From Eggerthella sp. (lineage in GTDB: Bacteria > Actinomycetota > Coriobacteriia > Coriobacteriales > Eggerthellaceae): a stretch of DNA of 64,000 bases. The first letter of the stretch is position 1; each line of letters starts with the position of its first letter. Shown here one piece after another: positions 18,139 to 26,909 of this stretch. The stretch is taken from the NCBI GenBank assembly GCA_030540085.1, contig JAUNWY010000003.1, positions 62,001 through 126,000 on the forward strand. The letters run 5' to 3'. The notes under the pieces are model-generated. The model was not told the DNA's origin. It did not search any database and was given only the letters and a program-made list of their open reading frames with translations. The translations under genes and the position numbers were made by a program.

Positions 18139-21100
18139 ATGGCATTTGCTCATTTACACTGCCACACTGAGTATTCTTTGCTAGACGGTGCTACCCACAT
18201 CTACGACATGGTTAAGCGCGCAGCCGATTTGGATATGCCAGCCGTGGCTATCACCGACCATGGCGTTATGTCTGGCGTTCCGGAGCTCGACGAAGCTTGC
18301 CGCAAGGTCAAAAAAGAAACCGGCAAGTGGGTTAAGCCTATTTTTGGCTGTGAGATCTACTTCACCACCGATAGCGAACTGAAGAAGCAAAAGCAAAAGC
18401 TTCATCATATGATTCTTCTGGCAAAGAACAATACGGGTTACCACAACCTGTTGAAGCTGGTCAGCGAATCGCACGTAGACAATTTCTATTATCGTCCGCG
18501 CACTACATTTGAAATGCTCCAGAAGTATTCTGAGGGCATTATCGCTACCAGTGCGTGCATCGCAGGTATTATTCCTCGCTGCATCGATGACGGGGCGTTT
18601 GCCGAGGCCAAGGAGTGGGCGCAGAAATTTGCTGCACTCTACGAGCCCGGCGATTTTTATATCGAGCTTCAGGATCAGGGCATTACCACCAATGCGGGCA
18701 TGTCCCAGTACGAAATGAACTGCAAGCTTACCCAGCTTGCTCGCGAGCTGGGTCTGCAAACTATTGCCACGAACGACTTCCATTACCTTACGCAGGAAGA
18801 CGCAATGGCGCAGGACGTTATGCTCTGCATCGGCACCAACGCCACGATCACTCAGGAAAAGCGCTTCAAGTTCCCGAATGACCAGTTCTACATGAAGACC
18901 GAAGAAGAGATGCGCCAAGCGCTGAAAGACTTCCCTGAGGCGTGCGACAACACGGTTCTGCTCGCCGAAAAGTGCAATGTTGAACTGGAGCGAGACGAAA
19001 TTCTCCCACGTTTTCCGTTGCCAGAAGGCTATACCGAAGAAATGCTCTTCCGCGAAGAGATCGAAAAGGGCCTCGAGCATCGCTATGGACCCGATTGGCG
19101 CAATGTCGTTATTGCCGACAACACCGGCAAGGAAAAGTCGGTTTTGGAACAGTACGAATACGAAGCCGACATCATCATTCAGCAGGGCTTCCCAGCTTAC
19201 TTCCTTATCGTTCAGGAGTATATCCGCTGGGCTCGCGAGAATGGTATCGGCGTAGGTCCCGGTCGTGGCTCTGCAGCAGGATCGCTCTGCACGTACGCCA
19301 TGGGCATCACCGACCTCGACCCTATCAAGAACGGCTTGATGTTCGAACGCTTCCTCAACCCCGAACGTGTTGAGATGCCCGATATCGACGTCGACTTCGA
19401 CGATCAGCATCGTCAGGATGTTATCGAGCATATTCGCGAATTCTACGGCGAAGATCATGTTGCGGGCGTTATCACGTTCGGCAAGTTGCAGGCGAAGAAC
19501 GCTGTGCGTGATGCTGCGCGTGTTCTGGACTACCCCTATGCTGTGGGTGACCGCATCTGCAAACTTATCGGCGGCGAGCTGGGCATCACCATCGATGGTG
19601 CGCTCGAGACAAACCCCGATTTGAAAAAAGCCTACGATACCGAAGAAGACGTTAAGCGCGTTATAGATGCCGCGAAGTCCATCGAGGGCCATGTGCGCGG
19701 TGAAGGCGTGCATGCGTGCGCAACCATCATCTGCCGCGACCCCATGAGCGATCATGTTCCCATGAAGCGCGATACCAAGGGCGGCGGCATCATCACCCAG
19801 TACGATGGCCACTATACGCCCGACCTGGGTCTGCTCAAGATGGACTTCCTTGGCCTGCGTACCTTGGGCGTGCTTTCGCGCGCCTGCAATAATATCGAGG
19901 CAACCACGGGTGAAAAACTTCTCCCGGAAGAAATTCCCATCGAAGACGATCGTGCGTTTGCGTTGATGCGTGGCGAGCTTCGAAAGAACGGGATGCCCCT
20001 CAACATGGATGGTTTGTTCCAGGTTGAAGGCGCGCTGTATGTGAGCCTGTTCGCTCAGATTCCGCCAGAGCGCTTCTCTGACGTTGTGGCTTCTATTGCT
20101 CTTAACCGCCCGGGCCCGCTCGAGTCTGGCATGGTCGAAGACTACGTAAAGGTTGTACAAGGCAAGAGCCCCGTTCACTATTACGACGATCGTCTGCGTC
20201 CTATCCTGGAAGAAACCTACGGCACGATGGTGTACCAGGAACAGATCATGCAGGTGTCCATGGTTATGAGTGGTTTTTCTGCTGGCAAGGCAGACAAGCT
20301 GCGTAAGGCAATGGGCAAGAAGAAGCTCGATGTTATGCGCGAGCTTCAAGAAGACTGGAACAACGGCGCAGTAGAAAACGGCTATTCGCTCGACATCGCC
20401 AAAGAGATTTGGGAAGACGCCGAGAAGTTCGCAAAGTACGCGTTCAATAAATCGCACTCTGCGGCATATGCGTTGCTCGTTATGCGTACGGCATATCTGA
20501 AGGCGCATTATCCAAATGAGTACATGGCTGCTGTGCTGTCCAGCTACATGGGCAACAACGACCGCCTGATCAAGTACATTGCGAGCTGCAACCGCAGCGG
20601 CATTCCCGTTTTGCCTCCTGACGTTAACTCGTCCAATCTGGAGTTCACCCCGCTTGAAGAGGGGATCCGTTTTGGCTTGGCGGGCGTTCGCGGCGTAGGC
20701 GAAAAGGTGGCTCAGTGCATCATCGATGAGCGAGAGAAGAACGGCGAGTTTACCTCGTTGCATGATTTCGTGAACCGCGTCGACTCTTCGGCATATAACC
20801 GCAAGACGCTCGAGGCATTGGTGAAATCGGGAGCGTTCGACTCTACGGGCTATACGCGCAAGCAGCTGATGTATTTTATTGACGAGACGCCTCTCCTTGA
20901 AAGCGCAGCGAAGCGTCAGAAGGACAAAGCGGCCGGTCAGCTTGATATGTTCAGCATGTTCTCGGATGTAGATGAAAGCTTCAAGGATGATATCCCCGAG
21001 CCCGATGGTGTGGAGTGGGACAAGAAGACCTTGCTCGCCTTCGAGAAGGACATCTTGAAGATGTACGTTTCCGACCATCCGTTGCGTCGCTACGAGAATT

Positions 21101-21657
21101 ACCTTTCGCGCACCATGAAATACACCTTGGGCGAATTGAGCGAGCGAGAGCAGGGCATTAAGTCGGCAACGTTCGCGGGAATGGTTTCCGAGACGAATGT
21201 TCGTCGAACCAAACGCGGCACGCTGATGGCAAGCTTCACGCTTGAAGACACCTCGGGGCATGTTGAATGCGTTTGCTTCAACTACGACAAGTTCAAGGAA
21301 GCCATTCAGGAAGATGCGATTATCACCTGCAAGGGCAAGTTTGAAGTGAGCGATCGTGGCAGCCAGATCATCGTGTATGAAGCTGCTCTTCTGGAGCTTT
21401 CCGACGAAGACGCCAATGTTGCCCCGCTTCAGCTTGAGTTGAGTATCGCGACGCGCGAGCTTGATTCGGTGACGTCCGATAAGCTGATGCGCATCCTGAA
21501 GGACCATCCAGGGAAAGACCCGGTAGTGCTCTATGTGCGTCAGGCCGACGGACGCCGCATGCGCGCCGAGCTGCCCATGACGGCCGATTCGGGCAACCAG
21601 CATTTGAAGGCGCACCTGTACGACTTGTTCGGACGCACGGTTTGGAGGGCTTCTTAG
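18139..21657 (+). CDS. dnaE: DNA polymerase III subunit alpha
   Basis: Replicative DNA polymerase catalytic subunit, 1172 residues. It starts with a PHP domain (AHLHCHTEYSLLDG, residues 4-17), has the palm motif GPGRGSAAGS near residue 373 and the catalytic aspartates in PDIDVDFDD (residues 414-422), the KSHSAAYALL fingers region, then a helix-hairpin-helix and a C-terminal OB fold (FAGMVSETNVRRTKRGTLMASF). AGGAGA lies 6-7 bases before the ATG. Its stop overlaps the truA start by one base. Confidence 0.97.
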   Translation: MAFAHLHCHTEYSLLDGATHIYDMVKRAADLDMPAVAITDHGVMSGVPELDEACRKVKKETGKWVKPIFGCEIYFTTDSELKKQKQKLHHMILLAKNNTGYHNLLKLVSESHVDNFYYRPRTTFEMLQKYSEGIIATSACIAGIIPRCIDDGAFAEAKEWAQKFAALYEPGDFYIELQDQGITTNAGMSQYEMNCKLTQLARELGLQTIATNDFHYLTQEDAMAQDVMLCIGTNATITQEKRFKFPNDQFYMKTEEEMRQALKDFPEACDNTVLLAEKCNVELERDEILPRFPLPEGYTEEMLFREEIEKGLEHRYGPDWRNVVIADNTGKEKSVLEQYEYEADIIIQQGFPAYFLIVQEYIRWARENGIGVGPGRGSAAGSLCTYAMGITDLDPIKNGLMFERFLNPERVEMPDIDVDFDDQHRQDVIEHIREFYGEDHVAGVITFGKLQAKNAVRDAARVLDYPYAVGDRICKLIGGELGITIDGALETNPDLKKAYDTEEDVKRVIDAAKSIEGHVRGEGVHACATIICRDPMSDHVPMKRDTKGGGIITQYDGHYTPDLGLLKMDFLGLRTLGVLSRACNNIEATTGEKLLPEEIPIEDDRAFALMRGELRKNGMPLNMDGLFQVEGALYVSLFAQIPPERFSDVVASIALNRPGPLESGMVEDYVKVVQGKSPVHYYDDRLRPILEETYGTMVYQEQIMQVSMVMSGFSAGKADKLRKAMGKKKLDVMRELQEDWNNGAVENGYSLDIAKEIWEDAEKFAKYAFNKSHSAAYALLVMRTAYLKAHYPNEYMAAVLSSYMGNNDRLIKYIASCNRSGIPVLPPDVNSSNLEFTPLEEGIRFGLAGVRGVGEKVAQCIIDEREKNGEFTSLHDFVNRVDSSAYNRKTLEALVKSGAFDSTGYTRKQLMYFIDETPLLESAAKRQKDKAAGQLDMFSMFSDVDESFKDDIPEPDGVEWDKKTLLAFEKDILKMYVSDHPLRRYENYLSRTMKYTLGELSEREQGIKSATFAGMVSETNVRRTKRGTLMASFTLEDTSGHVECVCFNYDKFKEAIQEDAIITCKGKFEVSDRGSQIIVYEAALLELSDEDANVAPLQLELSIATRELDSVTSDKLMRILKDHPGKDPVVLYVRQADGRRMRAELPMTADSGNQHLKAHLYDLFGRTVWRAS

Positions 21658-22505
21658 TGGAACCCGGTAACAACGGCAATGCAACACAGCAGGCAGCCGA
21701 AGAGGGGAAGGGCGAGGTAATCCTTTCCCTCTTGGTTTCGTACAACGGAGAGCCCTTTGCCGGTTTTGCGCGTCAGCCTGGTCAGCTCACGGTTCAGGGG
21801 AGCATCGAGGAAGCGCTGGGACTGGTGTTCCGTCGCCCTATCGAAACGGTATGCGCGGGGCGCACCGATTCGGGCGTGCATGCGCGTGGTCAGGTGGTGA
21901 GCTTTGCGCTTGCAGAAGAAGAGCTTGCCGGTCGTAGCGAGTTCAAGTTGCTGCGTTCTCTGAACGCTCTGACTCATGAGGATATTTCCATTAAGTCAGT
22001 GCGCCGTCAGAAGGGCGATTTCTCGGCTCGTTTTTCCTGCACAATGCGCGAATACAAGTACTTTATCTGCACCGATGCTTATAAGCCTCTTTTGATGAAA
22101 GGGTTCTGCTGGCATATTCCCAAAGAGCTTGACCTTGAAGCCATGCGCGCAGCAGCTGCTTACCTGATAGGCGAACACGACTTCAAGAGCTTCTGCATGG
22201 CGGCATCCGCTGAAGGCAAGTCAACCATGCGCAATGTGTTCAGCATCGATGTGTCGCGCGAAGATGCGTGGGGTGAAAACCTGGTGGTTATCACGGTGAA
22301 GGGCAATGCCTTTCTCCACTCGATGGTTCGTACCATTGTGGGCACGTTGGTGGCAGTTGGCCTTGGGAGGCGCAAGCCGGAATGGATCGCAGAGGTGCTT
22401 GATGCGCGCAATCGCGCTGCAGCGGGTGAAAACGCGCCGGCGCAGGGTTTGGTGTTCTGGAACGTCAGTTACGAGGGCGAGCGCGTGCACGACCCGCTGA
22501 AATGA
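21657..22505 (+). CDS. truA: tRNA pseudouridine38-40 synthase
   Basis: Isomerises uridines 38-40 in the anticodon stem of tRNAs. The catalytic aspartate is Asp71 in AGRTDSGVHARGQV, and FLHSMVRTIVGTLVAVG near the C terminus is typical. The GTG at 21657 overlaps the dnaE stop (TAGTG) and has GGAGGG 7 bases before it, inside the end of dnaE. About 282 residues with a 20-residue hydrophilic N-terminal extension. Confidence 0.93.
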   Translation: MEPGNNGNATQQAAEEGKGEVILSLLVSYNGEPFAGFARQPGQLTVQGSIEEALGLVFRRPIETVCAGRTDSGVHARGQVVSFALAEEELAGRSEFKLLRSLNALTHEDISIKSVRRQKGDFSARFSCTMREYKYFICTDAYKPLLMKGFCWHIPKELDLEAMRAAAAYLIGEHDFKSFCMAASAEGKSTMRNVFSIDVSREDAWGENLVVITVKGNAFLHSMVRTIVGTLVAVGLGRRKPEWIAEVLDARNRAAAGENAPAQGLVFWNVSYEGERVHDPLK

Positions 22506-22686
22506 GAGCTCTAGCGAGAGGGGCAATGCGGCGCTTCGGTGCCGCTAATGCGTTAAGGACGCCGCCTGTCCTTCTCTCGAAATCTCTACAAGTGCTTACG
22601 CTATAGTACCCACTATTACAATCTTGTTTCATAAGTATCGAAGGCGCATAGGGGCGCCTGGTGGGCGTAATGCCCATGTATGAATT

Positions 22687-22700
22687 CCCGCATATGCGGG
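22687..22700. promoter_or_regulatory. Perfect 14-bp palindrome upstream of the symporter
   Basis: CCCGCATATGCGGG lies 15 bases before the symporter start and is a plausible operator or leader hairpin. A weaker inverted repeat, TGGGCGTAATGCCCA, lies just upstream. Confidence 0.4.
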
Positions 22701-22715
22701 ATAGAAGGAGAGTGT

Positions 22716-24110
22716 ATGTCAACCTCAACCGAATCTGCCCAGTTGGCTGGTCGAGCCTCCTGGTCGGGCAAACTGGCGTTTGTTCTTTCGGCGGCGGCAT
22801 CCGCTGTTGGCCTGGGAGCAATGTGGCGCTTCCCGTATTTGGCAGCCAAATACGGTGGCGGCATGTTCCTGTTCGTGTATTTGATCCTGGTATTCACCAT
22901 TGGCATTTCTTTGCTGCTTTTGGAAAATGCCCTTGGTCGTAAAACGGGGCAGAGCGCCATCGGTGCCTTCAAGGCGTTCGGCAAGAAGTTTACGTTTATC
23001 GGCGTTCTTATGTCTGCCGTGCCGTTTATCATCGTGCCGTACTACTGCGTAATCGGCGGTTGGGTAACGAAGTACCTTGCAGCATATGTAGGCGGCGAGG
23101 CAGGTGCTCTTGTCGACGGCGGCACGTACTTCACGAACTTCATCGGCAATGGCCCTGAAAGCATCCTGTTCATGCTTGTCTTCATGGCCATCACCTACTT
23201 CATTGTGGGCCTGGGCGTTAACAATGGCCTCGAGAAGGCAAACTTCATCATGATGCCTGCGCTTATTGTTGTGGCGGCAATCCTCGCCGTGTATGCGCTT
23301 ACCATGCCTGGGGCAATCGACGGTCTTGCTTTCTACCTTGTTCCCGATTTCAGCAAATTCTCCCCTGAGTTGGTAATTGCGGCATTGGGCCAGACCTTCT
23401 TTACGCTTTCGTTGGCAATGGGCATTATGGTTACCTACGGCTCCTACCTCGACAAGGCCACCAAGCTCACTTCCAGCGTTGCCCAGATTGCGGGCTCGAC
23501 ATTCGGCGTTTCTCTTCTTGCTGGTTTTATGATCATCCCCGCAACGTTTGCTGCTATGGGTTCTGGCGAAGCGGTTGCCGAAAATTCTGGCCCTTCCCTT
23601 ATGTTCATCGTTCTGCCTCAGGTATTTGAGGGCATGGGCAGCTTTGCTCCCGTTGTGGGTGCTGGCTTCTTCGTCTTGGTTCTGTTCGCCGCTCTTACCA
23701 GCGCTCTTTCTTTAGTGGAAACCTGCACTTCCATTGTCCAGGATGCGACTCACTGCTCTCGTGGCAAGGCGCTTGCTACGGTTATCGTGTGGACTACGCT
23801 CATGGGCCTGCTCGTTACCTTGGGTTACAGCTCGCTTTCGTTCATTGAGCCCCTGGGCGCAGGAACCTCTATCCTTGACTTCCTCGACTTCATCTCCAAT
23901 TCGGTAATGATGCCTATCGTGGCATTACTGACCTGCATCTTCATTGGATGGATCGTTGGCCCGAAGATGATCGAAGAAGAAGTTATGCTTTCCTCTCGGT
24001 TCAGGCTGCGTAAGGTTTGGGTCTTCATGATCAAGTACCTTGCCCCCGTTGCGCTGGTGGTTATCCTGGTAGCCTACGTGGCACAGACCTTCGGCTTCTT
24101 CAGCATGTAA
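22716..24110 (+). CDS. Sodium-dependent transporter, SNF (neurotransmitter:sodium symporter) family
   Basis: Integral membrane symporter of 464 residues with about eleven to twelve helices, of the LeuT fold. Helix 1 has the diagnostic AASAVGLGAMWRFPYLAAKYGGG with the unwound substrate/sodium site. The substrate is probably an amino acid but cannot be read from sequence. The ATG at 22716 follows AGAAGGAGAGTGT; a longer frame upstream has no ribosome site. A REPIN-like element begins directly after the stop. Confidence 0.92.
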   Translation: MSTSTESAQLAGRASWSGKLAFVLSAAASAVGLGAMWRFPYLAAKYGGGMFLFVYLILVFTIGISLLLLENALGRKTGQSAIGAFKAFGKKFTFIGVLMSAVPFIIVPYYCVIGGWVTKYLAAYVGGEAGALVDGGTYFTNFIGNGPESILFMLVFMAITYFIVGLGVNNGLEKANFIMMPALIVVAAILAVYALTMPGAIDGLAFYLVPDFSKFSPELVIAALGQTFFTLSLAMGIMVTYGSYLDKATKLTSSVAQIAGSTFGVSLLAGFMIIPATFAAMGSGEAVAENSGPSLMFIVLPQVFEGMGSFAPVVGAGFFVLVLFAALTSALSLVETCTSIVQDATHCSRGKALATVIVWTTLMGLLVTLGYSSLSFIEPLGAGTSILDFLDFISNSVMMPIVALLTCIFIGWIVGPKMIEEEVMLSSRFRLRKVWVFMIKYLAPVALVVILVAYVAQTFGFFSM

Positions 24111-24285
24111 GTGGGAATATAGGGACTGGTACCGTTTTCCCACCTAGCAAACAAAGCCCTGCTTGTGATTGATTTCGCAAGCAGGGCTTTTTCTTTGCGC
24201 GCTATTCCTAGGTGGGAAAACGGTACCTGCTCCGAAAGTCGGGGAAAAGGGGTCTGGGAAAATGGGACCTGTCCCAGTATTCCCA
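24111..24285. repeat. REPIN-like element, copy 2, plus a third half unit
   Basis: The arms at 24129-24148 and 24209-24228 are a perfect 20-bp inverted repeat (GGTACCGTTTTCCCACCTAG and complement). They enclose a terminator hairpin at 24153-24195 (AAAGCCCTGCTTG / CAAGCAGGGCTTT then TTCTT). A further half palindrome of the other subtype (GGGAAAATGGGACCTGTCCC) follows at 24257-24285. The element starts at the base after the symporter TAA. Confidence 0.8.
24153..24195 (+). terminator. Terminator hairpin inside REPIN copy 2
   Basis: AAAGCCCTGCTTG pairs with CAAGCAGGGCTTT, then TTCTTT; placed to end the symporter transcript. Confidence 0.75.
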
Positions 24286-24337
24286 GTTGTTGTGGTGCGC
24301 GACTTATGCCCCTTTCGGGCGTTTTCTTTTTGGGTGG

Positions 24338-24343
24338 TATGAT
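24338..24343 (+). promoter_or_regulatory. Candidate extended -10 for ychF
   Basis: TATGAT preceded by TGG (extended -10), 41 bases before the ychF start; no strong -35. Confidence 0.4.
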
Positions 24344-24383
24344 GGAATGCGTACAAAAACGAGAACCCTATCAAGGAGCAAAC

Positions 24384-25448
24384 GTGTCCCTTTCCATTGG
24401 CATTGTTGGCCTGCCGAACGTTGGCAAGTCTTCTCTGTTCACCGCTCTTACTAAGAAGAGCGGATTTGCCGCAAACTATCCTTTTGCAACCATCGAGCCC
24501 AATGTGGGTTTGGTCCCCGTTCCCGATAAGCGTCTTGATGGACTTGCCGCTATCGATCACCCAGCGAAGATCATTCCCGCAACGGTAGAGTTCGTGGACA
24601 TTGCAGGCTTGGTTGCCGGCGCTTCCCAGGGCGAAGGCTTGGGCAACAAATTCTTGGCGAATATTCGCGAAACCGATGCCATCTGCGAAGTGGTGCGCTT
24701 CTTCAGCGACCCGAACGTAGAGCACGTATCCAAGAAGGTCGACCCGCAGAGTGATGTCGAAACCATCAAAACCGAGCTGATTCTTGCCGATATCGCCACT
24801 ATCGAAAAGGCGCTGCCCCGTCTGGAAAAGGAGGGCAAGCGTTACAAGGAAAAGGCCATCAATTTCGAAGTTGCCCAGAAAGTGCTCGAGGGCCTGAACG
24901 AAGGCAAGCGCGCTTTGCAGCTTGACCTTTCCGAGGAAGAGCAGGATGCCATTCGCGAGTTGTGTCTGCTCACCATGAAGCCCATGCTCTACATTGCCAA
25001 TGTGGACGAAGACAAGGTTAACGCTGAGCTTCCTGAAATCGACGGACAGCAGCCCGTGCCCATCAGTGCGAAGATCGAAGCCGATCTGGCCGAGCTCGAT
25101 GCCGAAGAGGCAGCCATTTTCATGGAAGAACTCGGCTTGGACGAGTCGGGTCTTTCCCGCCTTATTCGCGAGGCCTACAAGCTGCTGGGCCTTCAGAGCT
25201 ATTTCACCAGCGGCGAAACTGAAACGCGCGCCTGGACTATTCCCGTTGGTGCGAAAGCCCCGCAGGCCGCTGGCGTTATCCACTCCGATTTTGAGCGCGG
25301 TTTCATTAAAGCGGAAACTGCTTCGTATGAAGACTATGTTGCTCTGGGCGGCGAAAAAGGCTGCCGCGATGCTGGTAAGCTTCGCCAGGAAGGAAAAGAT
25401 TACGTCGTGCAAGATGGCGATGTAATGCACTTCAAATTCAACGTGTAA
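24384..25448 (+). CDS. ychF: Redox-regulated ATPase YchF (Obg-like)
   Basis: Ribosome-associated P-loop ATPase of the Obg family. The P-loop GLPNVGKSS begins at residue 9, the G3 region is DIAGLV, and the specificity motif reads NVDE instead of NKxD, the known basis of ATP preference in this family. The C-terminal TGS domain ends with the typical [17 protein letters not shown]. The GTG at 24384 follows CAAGGAGCAAAC and gives 354 residues, near the family's 363; longer in-frame starts lie inside the upstream repeat. Confidence 0.95.
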   Translation: MSLSIGIVGLPNVGKSSLFTALTKKSGFAANYPFATIEPNVGLVPVPDKRLDGLAAIDHPAKIIPATVEFVDIAGLVAGASQGEGLGNKFLANIRETDAICEVVRFFSDPNVEHVSKKVDPQSDVETIKTELILADIATIEKALPRLEKEGKRYKEKAINFEVAQKVLEGLNEGKRALQLDLSEEEQDAIRELCLLTMKPMLYIANVDEDKVNAELPEIDGQQPVPISAKIEADLAELDAEEAAIFMEELGLDESGLSRLIREAYKLLGLQSYFTSGETETRAWTIPVGAKAPQAAGVIHSDFERGFIKAETASYEDYVALGGEKGCRDAGKLRQEGKDYVVQDGDVMHFKFNV

Positions 25449-25470
25449 GCGTTTTTTACGCAGCGTGACC

Positions 25471-25504
25471 AAAGGCCTCCCGGAAAACTCTAGGAGGCCT
25501 TTTT
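25471..25504 (+). terminator. Terminator after ychF
   Basis: AAAGGCCTCC pairs with GGAGGCCTTT, with a 12-base loop and a T run. Confidence 0.85.
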
Positions 25505-25612
25505 ACGTGCGCGTAGTTTTGCGATACCCTGAACTTAACTGAATCAAAGCACGTTGGCTTTATGCGGCATAGGGGACAAAGCGTCGTAGCCAACGAAGAC
25601 AGGAGGGGTGTC

Positions 25613-26773
25613 ATGGAATTGCGTGCTTTCGGCAATACGGGCATGATGGTTTCGCCGCTGGGCTTTGGCGTTATGCGCTTGCCTATGAAAGATGGCGGCA
25701 AAACGGTAAACAGCAACACCATCGACCAGGTAGATGTCGACACATCGATTGCGATGATCCGTGCGGCCATCGATGGAGGGGTCAATTATTTCGACACGGC
25801 TTACAACTATGTAAGCGGCTATTCGGAGCGAATCTTGGGCGAGGCGCTGAAGGACGGCTATCGCGAAAAGGTGTATGTTGCCACTAAATCGCCTGCGTGG
25901 CTCTATAAGTCACCTGAAGATTTCGATCGTTTCCTTGATGAGCAGCTCGATCGTTTGGGCCTCGATTATGTTGACAACTACCTTCTGCACTCAATGAATG
26001 GCGGCAGTTGGAAGAAAACGGTGCGCAACAACGCAATCGATGGCATGAAACGTGCCAAGGAAAGCGGGAAAGTGCGCAATATCGGCTTTTCCTTCCATGA
26101 CGATTTGGAGCTGTTCGAAGAGATTTTGAACGCTGCCGATTGGGATTTCTGCCAAATTCAGCTGAATTACTATGACCGCGATTATCAGGCGGGCATCAAG
26201 GGCATGAAAATGGCGGCCGAGCGAGGTATTGCCGTAGTGGTTATGGAGCCGTTGCGCGGTGGGCTGCTGGTTGATTTGCCGAAAAACGCCCAGGCGGTGT
26301 TCGATAGTTCGGACATCAAACACAGCAATGTTGAATGGGCCTTTGATTGGCTCTGGGATATGCCTGAGGTATCTTGCGTTCTTTCGGGCATGAGTACGCC
26401 CGAGCAGCTCCAGCAAAACATCGGGTATATGCAGAACGCGCATCCGGGCATGCTTTCTGACGAAGAACACAAGGTCCTTGACCAGGCAAAAGCCGCGCTC
26501 GATTCGCGCGCTGCAATTCCCTGCACCGGTTGCAACTACTGCGTGGATATGTGCCCGAACAAGATTGCTATCCCGTATAACTTCCGCGCCTACAACATGG
26601 GTACGCTGTATGACGATATGGAGCTGGCGAAGGATTTCTACCAGAACGAGGTTACCAGTTATGGCCGTCGTGCTGATTCGTGCACAAGCTGCGGATCGTG
26701 TGAAGAGATTTGCCCGCAGCATATCGCCATTAGCGAGTGGCTCCCGAAGGTCGACGAATTGCTGGGAGATTAG
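25613..26773 (+). CDS. Aldo/keto reductase with C-terminal [4Fe-4S] ferredoxin domain
   Basis: 386-residue oxidoreductase. The AKR barrel has the full catalytic tetrad: Asp and Tyr in YFDTAYNYV, Lys in YVATKSP and His in NYLLHSMN. The C terminus carries two cysteine sets, CTGCNYCVDMCP and CTSCGSCEEICP, consistent with two [4Fe-4S] clusters, so electrons may be exchanged with ferredoxin rather than only NADPH. AGGAGGGG precedes the ATG at 25613. It is convergent with a second Fe-S AKR protein, with a REPIN-like element between them. Confidence 0.9.
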   Translation: MELRAFGNTGMMVSPLGFGVMRLPMKDGGKTVNSNTIDQVDVDTSIAMIRAAIDGGVNYFDTAYNYVSGYSERILGEALKDGYREKVYVATKSPAWLYKSPEDFDRFLDEQLDRLGLDYVDNYLLHSMNGGSWKKTVRNNAIDGMKRAKESGKVRNIGFSFHDDLELFEEILNAADWDFCQIQLNYYDRDYQAGIKGMKMAAERGIAVVVMEPLRGGLLVDLPKNAQAVFDSSDIKHSNVEWAFDWLWDMPEVSCVLSGMSTPEQLQQNIGYMQNAHPGMLSDEEHKVLDQAKAALDSRAAIPCTGCNYCVDMCPNKIAIPYNFRAYNMGTLYDDMELAKDFYQNEVTSYGRRADSCTSCGSCEEICPQHIAISEWLPKVDELLGD

Positions 26774-26904
26774 TGGGAATATAGGGACAGGTCCCATTTT
26801 CCCACCTAGGGATGGCACTCAAAGAAAAGCCCTGCTTGCGATATTAGTCGCAAGCAGGGCTTCGTTTGTTAAGTGGGAAAATGGGACCTGTCCCTATATT
26901 CCCA
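26774..26904. repeat. REPIN-like element, copy 3 (best preserved)
   Basis: Terminal arms of 31 bp (26774-26804 and 26874-26904) are perfect inverted repeats; each arm is itself palindromic around GGGAC-AG-GTCCC. The core 26827-26862 is a perfect 15-bp hairpin (AAGCCCTGCTTGCGA and complement). It directly abuts the TAG of the upstream reductase and fills the space between two convergent genes, where it may act as a two-way terminator. Confidence 0.9.
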
Positions 26905-26909
26905 CCTGT

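Noticed and set aside
18181-21687. A 1168-codon open frame antisense to dnaE, and a similar long one antisense to atpA (12427-13878) and ftsH (52730-54307)
   Set aside because: They mirror conserved genes on the other strand, have no ribosome sites and no recognisable domains; they arise from codon bias of the real genes.
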